Both the position numbers and the translations under genes were made by a program. A stretch of 64,000 nucleotides of DNA from Magnaporthiopsis rhizophila (lineage: Eukaryota > Ascomycota > Sordariomycetes > Magnaporthales > Magnaporthaceae): NCBI GenBank assembly GCA_003049465.1, contig PYSS01000012.1, forward strand, positions 248,001-312,000. The letters are read 5' to 3'. Under the pieces are notes generated by a model. That model was given only the letters and a program-made list of their open reading frames with translations, searched no databases and was not told where the DNA came from. Positions 58,410 through 64,000 of this stretch are shown piece after piece. Position 1 is the first letter of the stretch. The number at the start of each line of letters is the position of its first letter.

Positions 58410-59729
58410 ATGCGTCCTCCTAGGACGGCATCTCGCCTGCTGCGGCCTTCCGGGGGACTGTCGGCCTTCGTCTGTCGCCGCTGTCTGTCCCGCGGCTTCG
58501 CGAGCGCCGCGGCCACAACTCCGGCTTCTGGCCTCGCCGCTCTCGAGTCCCGGCGGCTCGTGTCCGTGTCCGGGCCCGACGCCGCAAAGTACCTGCAGGG
58601 GGTCATCACGGCCAACATCTTGGGCCCCGACAAGACCCCCCGCACCTCGGGCTTCTACACGGCCTTACTCTCCGCCCAGGGCCGTGTGCTCTTCGACGTC
58701 TTCATCTACCCCGGTCTTGGTCCTCCCGGGGGAGCCGCCGCCGCTGGTCATAGTGCCGACAGCTTCCTGATCGAGGTTGACGCCAACGAGGCCGAGAGTC
58801 TTGTCCGGCACATCAAACGCTACAAGCTCCGCGCCAAGTTTGATCTCCGCCTGCTCGACCCGGAGGAGGCTACAGTATGGCAGGCTTGGGACGACGACTC
58901 GCGACAGGCCGAACCCGGGATTCCTGCGCTTCCCGCCGACGCCACCGGTAAGCCCGGGAGCCCCAGGGCGCTGCTGCGAGATCCTCGCTCGCCGACGTTG
59001 GGGAGCCGGGTGGTCACCGCCGGAGCCGGCGATGCCGCCGCCGCGTCCACGCTCTCGTCGTTCCTCGGGCTGGAGCCGACCTGGGAGCTGAATTACCGGG
59101 TGCGGCGGTACCTCGACGGCGTGGCCGAGGGCCAGACGGAGCTGCCGCACGGGCAGGCTCTGCCGGCCGAGAGCAACATGGACCTGTGCGGCGCCGTCGA
59201 CTTCCGCAAGGGCTGCTACGTCGGTCAGGAGCTCACCATCCGCACCAGGCACCGCGGCGTCGTCCGCAAGCGCGTCCTGCCCTGCATGATCTACGACGAC
59301 GATGTGCCGCCGCCCGAGAGCCTCCGCTACGAGCCACCCTCTCACCCGCTGCTGAAAGACGGTGTTCACGAATGGGACCTGATAGATGGCGACCTCCCTG
59401 CCGAGTCGCTGCCGCCGCCGCCGGCCGACGTCATCCCCCACGGCGCGGGCATACGGCGAATGGCGGTTGGTGGCCGCGACGCCGCCAAGTGGCTGGCCGG
59501 GGCGGGGAACATCGGGCTGGCGCTGTGCCGCCTGGACGTCATGGCGGACCTGCCCCCGCCGCCCGGTGAGGCCCCCAAGTACGACCCCGAGAGCCGCTTT
59601 ATCATGTCTGATTCCCTGCCCGGCAGGTTCGCGCAGTTGCCCGGTCAGACGTTCAACGTCAAGGCATTTGTGCCCGACTGGCTGAGACGCGGGCTTGCGG
59701 AACAGGCTGGGACTGCTCGTGGGCACTAA
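58410..59729 (+). CDS. caf17: Mitochondrial Fe-S cluster assembly factor Iba57/Caf17
   Basis: An intronless gene for 439 residues. The N-terminal ~40 residues are Arg/Ser/Ala-rich with no acidic residues (MRPPRTASRLL...CRRCLSRGF), a mitochondrial targeting sequence. The body is a GcvT-like fold: RLVSVSGPDAAKYLQGV near the start, then MDLCGAVDFRKGCYVGQELTIR, whose KGCYVGQE (about 266-273) is the folate-dependent YgfZ/Iba57 signature with its conserved Cys. Iba57 works with Isa1 and Isa2 to build 4Fe-4S clusters for aconitase, lipoate synthase and related enzymes in the matrix. Convergent with the J-protein gene, 234 bp apart. Confidence 0.93.
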   Translation: MRPPRTASRLLRPSGGLSAFVCRRCLSRGFASAAATTPASGLAALESRRLVSVSGPDAAKYLQGVITANILGPDKTPRTSGFYTALLSAQGRVLFDVFIYPGLGPPGGAAAAGHSADSFLIEVDANEAESLVRHIKRYKLRAKFDLRLLDPEEATVWQAWDDDSRQAEPGIPALPADATGKPGSPRALLRDPRSPTLGSRVVTAGAGDAAAASTLSSFLGLEPTWELNYRVRRYLDGVAEGQTELPHGQALPAESNMDLCGAVDFRKGCYVGQELTIRTRHRGVVRKRVLPCMIYDDDVPPPESLRYEPPSHPLLKDGVHEWDLIDGDLPAESLPPPPADVIPHGAGIRRMAVGGRDAAKWLAGAGNIGLALCRLDVMADLPPPPGEAPKYDPESRFIMSDSLPGRFAQLPGQTFNVKAFVPDWLRRGLAEQAGTARGH

Positions 59730-59963
59730 GAAGTATTTTATTTCTTCTTATGGAGCATTAAAGTAGTAAATTTCCAGTCTAAATAAAAATGCCCATATCC
59801 TACAAAAAGCCATAACCCATGACCACCGAGGGGTATCGTAATTCGTATTGGGTATCTCGTGAAACAGGATTACACTAATCCAATCTTTAGCCATCTTGTC
59901 CCTCTATGGATTCTTTATTCTATTATAGAGACCTTATCTTTTCAGCCTCCTCTTTCTGTTATC

Positions 59964-61307
59964 CTACTCTCTTCGGAATTTCTTCCTGTTCTCCTCCCAT
60001 CCTCGCCACTTGGGGTGCCCAGGTCGCTCCCACTCATCGTTGCAGCTGGATAAACGAGTGGGGATGTGTTCCCCAAGCGCCTCGTGCAGGTAGATGTCGG
60101 CCTTCTGCATGGTGCCCACGGCCTTTTGGAGCTTGGCTAGGCTGGGCAGCACTGTGCTGGGCGACGAGGCGTGGACTCTTGCATACTCGGTGGCCTGCGC
60201 CTGGATATCCTCTGTTGTTTGACGGATGGTGTGCTTCACTTGCGCCAGGTCGCCGCGGCCCGTCGTCCGAGTGGATGACTTCCACGAGGCGCAAAACTCG
60301 GCCAGACGCGGCGGGATGGGCTTTCCAAGTGCCTCGAATAAGTAGATGTCGGTCTCTTGGACGGCGACGATCAGCTGTCGAAGCTTGTCCGGCCTGAATG
60401 CTGTGACCAATGAAGAAGCCTGTGCGCGCTCGTGCTCATCAGTCGCCGCTTGGATGTCCCTTGCCACCTGGTGGATCATCAGCTGGACCTTTGTGAACCT
60501 GAAGCTCCGGGCCTCGTCCTCCGACAGGAGCGGGTCTCGAGGTCCGCCCTCGGCGTCTGGCGGTAGTGGTCCGGTTGCGACGGCGGCAGGTGGTGCCGGA
60601 GCCAGGACGGCGGGGGTGGGAGTTGTTTTTTCGGTCGCCGCCCCCAGCTCAGGTCCAGTGTCGCTGTCGCCACCCTTCCTGGCCTTGCGTTTTGCCTTGG
60701 CCGCCCTGGCCGCCCTGGCCGCCGCCTTCTTCTCCGCCCTCTCCCTGAGCGTTTGCTCGATCTCGGCCTCGCGAGCATCGCGCTTGGCGTCCGCCTCTGC
60801 CTCCTGCCGCTTCTGTTCCGCGAGGAGGTTTTCCTTGTGCTCCTTGAACTTTTGCCTGTTCTCCTGCTGCCGACGCTCCTGCTCCGCCCGCTTTCCGGCC
60901 GCTAGCGCCGGGTCGTCGCCGTCGCTGCCGGGATCCGGCGCGCCCGTCCGCTGCCGCCGCGCCGCCGCCTCGGCCGCCTCCAGCTCGTTGATCATGCGCC
61001 GCCGCCCCGCCGACATGGCCTCCAGCTCCTGCTGCTTCCGGAGGTGCGCCCTGCGCAGGCCATCGTACTTTGCGCGGGCGTCGGCATCGGTCAGGACGTC
61101 GCGCGCGTGCTCGAGGGACTCGTAGAGCTCTGGGTCGAACTTGTCGCCCGTCTTGTCCGGGTGGTATTTCAGCCCCATGCGCTTCCAGGCCTTGTGTATG
61201 TCGCCCGTGCTCGGTTCCGCGGCGGCGTCGAGGCCGAGGATCTCGTAGAGGTCGCGCTTCGGCGCGTACTCGGCCGCCATGGCCACCAGGCGGGCTGATT
61301 GATCCAT
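59964..61307 (-). CDS. J-domain protein with duplicated C-terminal module
   Basis: An intronless gene for 447 residues. An N-terminal J domain (about residues 19-82) starts DLYEILGL, has KYHPDKTGD with the Hsp70-activating HPD at 49-51, and ends DADARAKYD. A long Glu/Lys/Arg/Ala-rich helix (about 85-230) follows, probably a coiled coil. A Pro/Ala linker leads to two related modules of ~70 residues, each with DIQA, a stretch before KLR/KLQ, then a ...DIYLFEALGKPIPPRL or ...DIYLHEALGEHIPTRL core and a closing W. No Zn finger or Gly/Phe region, so it is a class C J protein. I do not recognise the repeat. The start at 61307 is the first ATG that gives a compact J domain; 61280 is also possible. 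Confidence 0.85.
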   Translation of the reverse strand: MDQSARLVAMAAEYAPKRDLYEILGLDAAAEPSTGDIHKAWKRMGLKYHPDKTGDKFDPELYESLEHARDVLTDADARAKYDGLRRAHLRKQQELEAMSAGRRRMINELEAAEAAARRQRTGAPDPGSDGDDPALAAGKRAEQERRQQENRQKFKEHKENLLAEQKRQEAEADAKRDAREAEIEQTLRERAEKKAAARAARAAKAKRKARKGGDSDTGPELGAATEKTTPTPAVLAPAPPAAVATGPLPPDAEGGPRDPLLSEDEARSFRFTKVQLMIHQVARDIQAATDEHERAQASSLVTAFRPDKLRQLIVAVQETDIYLFEALGKPIPPRLAEFCASWKSSTRTTGRGDLAQVKHTIRQTTEDIQAQATEYARVHASSPSTVLPSLAKLQKAVGTMQKADIYLHEALGEHIPTRLSSCNDEWERPGHPKWRGWEENRKKFRRE

Positions 61308-61906
61308 AGCTCTAGTTGTGATGCGTGAGCGCGCGCGCTTGCGATAATGGAAGCTCGATTGCGCAGGCTTTTGGACGTTTGGGAAGCGAGGTGCCGTCAG
61401 AGGGCGTTGGCGGACCTGCACAGTGCCAAGCGAGAGGCTGGTTGGCAAGTCAGGTCCCACGTTAATCGGAGCCCCGTTCTAGGTACAAATATGCTCCAAG
61501 ATTTTGTGTTTTGTTTCCCATTTTCTTCTTTTCCTATGGTTCTCTGCCTGGTCTTTATCCTTACGCCCAGATATCTCCCCCCTGATTTCCGTGTCTTTGT
61601 TTGCTCAATATATAGCAGGATTAACTCAGGTCAAACCAAGTAAACGAGGTCCCGTCTGCAGTTTATCATTATCTGGTACCTGATAACTTTGACCTGGAGC
61701 CCGGGTGGAGCGGGGATATGCACAGCACCAGGCGTGCAGATGTGGAGCTAAAAAAAAAAAAAAAAAAAAAAAAAAAACTGCCCCTCCGGCTGTGATGTGC
61801 GTTTGTCGGAGCTGCTCTCTTCGACATTGGCCATTTTTCGGACCGGCCAACAACTCGCAAACGTCGCGAACCAAACCCCACATTCGCGACTTGTCGAGAG
61901 AAGGAG
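61308..61906. promoter_or_regulatory. Divergent promoter region of the J-protein and utp10 genes
   Basis: 599 bases between divergent start codons. It contains a run of 28 A (61750-61777). No factor site was assigned. Confidence 0.5.
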
Positions 61907-64000
61907 ATGGCGACGTCCCTCGCTGCGCAGCTGGCGCAGATTGCCGCCAATTCTCGAAGCTCCCTCAATGCCAGGGCGCAAAAGGCGGCGCACTCCAAGT
62001 CACTTCTTTTCGAGCCTGCCGTCGCCGCCAAACAGAGCTACCAGACCGTCTACGCCGCCTGCAACGCCGGCTTTGTCGAGCTCTGCCAGCTGGATGCCCG
62101 CTTTTCCCAGTTCTCGGCCACTCTGTTCAGCGAGCAGAGCCAGGACGAGGACCGCACTCAGTTGAGCGCCGCCGAGAACGCCGAGCTGGACCGGCGCATC
62201 GAGTCCTTCCTGCGCCTGGTTGGAGGCCGCTTGAGGCTTTTGCCGGCCGTGAAGGCCGTCGAGTGGCTGATTCGGCGCTTTAGGTACGCCGTGGCTGTTT
62301 GTATGCGCCAACCTCGTCCGTGCTGACGCTCAATGGTTTAGGGTCCACGAGTACAACACCTCCATCCTCCTATCGACTTTCCTCCCGTACCACACCATCC
62401 AGGTCTTCACCACTCTCCTGTCCATCCTCCCGTCCGATCTTCCTGGCGAGTTCCGGTTTCTTGCGCCCTACGTTCGCTCTCTGACGGCCCCGCCTCGAGC
62501 CGCCATCGTCTACCAAGCGACGCACCGGCCCGAGTTCCTCGCCGCCTTCACGGCCTACACCCTCGATGCGTGCAAAGCCCAGCAGCAATACCCTGCGCTT
62601 CTATCGTTTTGGGCCGGCATTCTTACAGAGGCCATCAACGGCCGGATTGATATGAGCCGCTCAGGAAGGAAAGGTGTTCAGCTGGATAGCGACCTGGCTT
62701 TGTTGCAGCTGGTCGGGCCCCCTCTTGGCGAGGCCTTGGTGATGAAGAAGGTCCCCGGCGCCCAGATTGCTGCCTACACGGCCGTTGCCCTTCTCGCGGC
62801 GAAGGCGCATCTCGATGACAAACCGCTGTCGGCATTTATGGAGCAACTCGCTCTAGGCTGGACGGCCGAGACTCTCCGGCCGGGCCTGGTCTGTTTATCA
62901 GTGATTGCGCAACAGAGGTCAGCAAAGCAACTATCAGGAAGGGTTACCAAGGCGCTACGCAAAGTTGAGGACTTGCCTCAGCTTCTCCTCGATGTGTCAA
63001 AGCAATGCCGGGTTGACAAGCTCGCAAACGGCTTGGTGCTGGCGCTCATCGACCGCCTTTCCAAAAAGGGCGACGCCAGTGGTCTGCCCATACTCAAGTC
63101 TATCCTTCTCACGGGCCTTCTGCAGGAGAAGCAGGCCATTGTGGCCTTCAAGGCACTGCTTGTGGCAGCGCACAAGATCACTGATGAGGTTGACGAGCAC
63201 GGGTCTGCAAGAAAGCAACTGGGCTCGGCTCTCGTCACGCTATCACAGAGCCCCGGGCCCACAGGAGATATCGTGCGTCAGGTCATCGAAGATGTTGATT
63301 TTGACATTGAGGAACTCGAGTTGAAACTCGATACTTCGTTTGGTCCTCGGAAACTTCTCCGGAGCGGGCCTGAGGAGGCCGAGATGGATGCTTCCGAAGC
63401 CGCTGACGAGCCCCGTGAGAGCCTGGAGGCTGCAGTCAAGCGGCTCGCGGGGATGCCTCGCCCTGGTCCGTCATTTCTGTCAAGGAAACTGGATGGGCTC
63501 TTTGAGGAGCTTTGTGGTGTCTTACTGTCTGTTGCATCCAACCCGGAAGAGCTGGTCAAGTTTGACGAAGATCCCATACTGTGCCGCCAAGCCGCCCACG
63601 AGACGACCTCATATTTTAGCTTTTGTATGAGGGTCTGGTGCGGCCCTTACCCAACGCGTCTCCGGAGCACTGCCCTGGAGATGGCCAAGAGGAGACTGAA
63701 GCAGGAGGACTGCTCAAAGGCGGATTTTCAAGCCACGATCCCATACTGTCTAGCGGCCCTAAGCGATCCGGCAAAGAAGGTCAGACGCTCAGCCGCAGAT
63801 CTCCTGGTCGTGCTTGGCGCTGTGCACCCGGCGTCGTCCACTCGGGCCCCGCGACAGTCCCGCTGGGCCTCTTCTCAGCTCTACGATGACGAGCGGGATG
63901 GTCTCAAGTGGATGACCCCCGAGGCGACTGGGGCACTGCTCCACAACGCCGTGATTCCTGCCCTTGAGGAGTCGATTCTGCACGAGGAGAACATATCCCA
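61907..64000 (+). CDS. utp10: U3 snoRNP protein Utp10 (HEATR1), 5' part
   Basis: Exon 1 is 61907-62283. A 58-nt intron (GTACGC...TTTAG, branch-like GCTGAC) joins it to exon 2 at 62342, which stays open to the window edge. About 678 residues are visible of a protein usually near 1800. The start MATSLAAQLAQIAANS and the following LLFEP, IESFLRLV and WLIRRFRVHEYN segments match fungal Utp10. Further on, SFCMRVWCGPYPTRLRSTALEMAKRRLK and ALSDPAKKVRRSAADLL are conserved HEAT-like segments. Utp10 is a large HEAT-repeat scaffold of the t-UTP subcomplex. It supports rDNA transcription and early 18S processing in the nucleolus. Confidence 0.92.

Noticed and set aside
58665..59726. A 353-codon minus-strand frame opposite iba57
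   Set aside because: Antisense shadow. The plus strand has the targeting sequence and the KGCYVGQE signature.
1..64000. CRISPR array, bacterial operon or secondary-metabolite cluster
   Set aside because: No spaced direct repeats, no polycistronic layout, and no polyketide synthase, peptide synthetase or terpene synthase motifs. The genes are ordinary eukaryotic single transcripts.

Overview
The window is nuclear DNA of a filamentous ascomycete (Pezizomycotina), most likely a Sordariomycete. The evidence is short GT-AG introns of 58-244 nt with CTRAC-like branch sites, fungal-specific gene families, GC-rich coding sequence, and a transposon degraded by C-to-T and G-to-A transitions of the repeat-induced point mutation (RIP) type. 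I cannot fix the genus.

Left block (1-14.5 kb): a CAS1-type polysaccharide O-acetyltransferase gene (2065-5091, +), then a five-exon Pumilio/Puf3-type RNA-binding protein gene (9673-6627, -) with a long upstream region. Middle (14526-21738): a complete but dead Ty3/gypsy LTR retrotransposon coded on the minus strand. It has 481-bp LTRs, a 5-bp target duplication and RIP-mutated gag, reverse transcriptase and integrase. Next come a single-pass membrane protein (24343-24933, +) and the GPI-anchor ethanolamine phosphate transferase Gpi13 (26118-29486, +).

A dense housekeeping cluster occupies 30-48 kb: divergently transcribed ribosomal protein genes uS8/RPS22 (-) and eS12/RPS12 (+), parvulin Pin4/Par14 (-), an SRA/YDG-domain protein (-), the pseudouridine synthase Pus7 (+), the cell-wall-integrity MAP kinase kinase Mkk1 (-) and the DEAD-box helicase Dbp8 (+). 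Right block (48-64 kb): a gene-poor stretch, an Ecm13-like acidic protein (53502-54350, +), the mitochondrial Fe-S factor Iba57/Caf17 (+), a J-domain protein with a duplicated C-terminal module (-), and the first ~680 codons of Utp10 (+), cut by the window edge.

Themes: ribosome biogenesis and translation (uS8, eS12, Dbp8, Utp10, Pin4, Pus7), cell surface and wall (CAS1, Gpi13, Mkk1), and RNA regulation (Puf3). There is no sign of a biosynthetic cluster or operon. The observations most worth a second look are the SRA/YDG protein in a genome with RIP, the RIP pattern that spares the outer half of each LTR, and a Puf3 intron whose retention stays in frame and changes the RNA-recognition motif of repeat 8.
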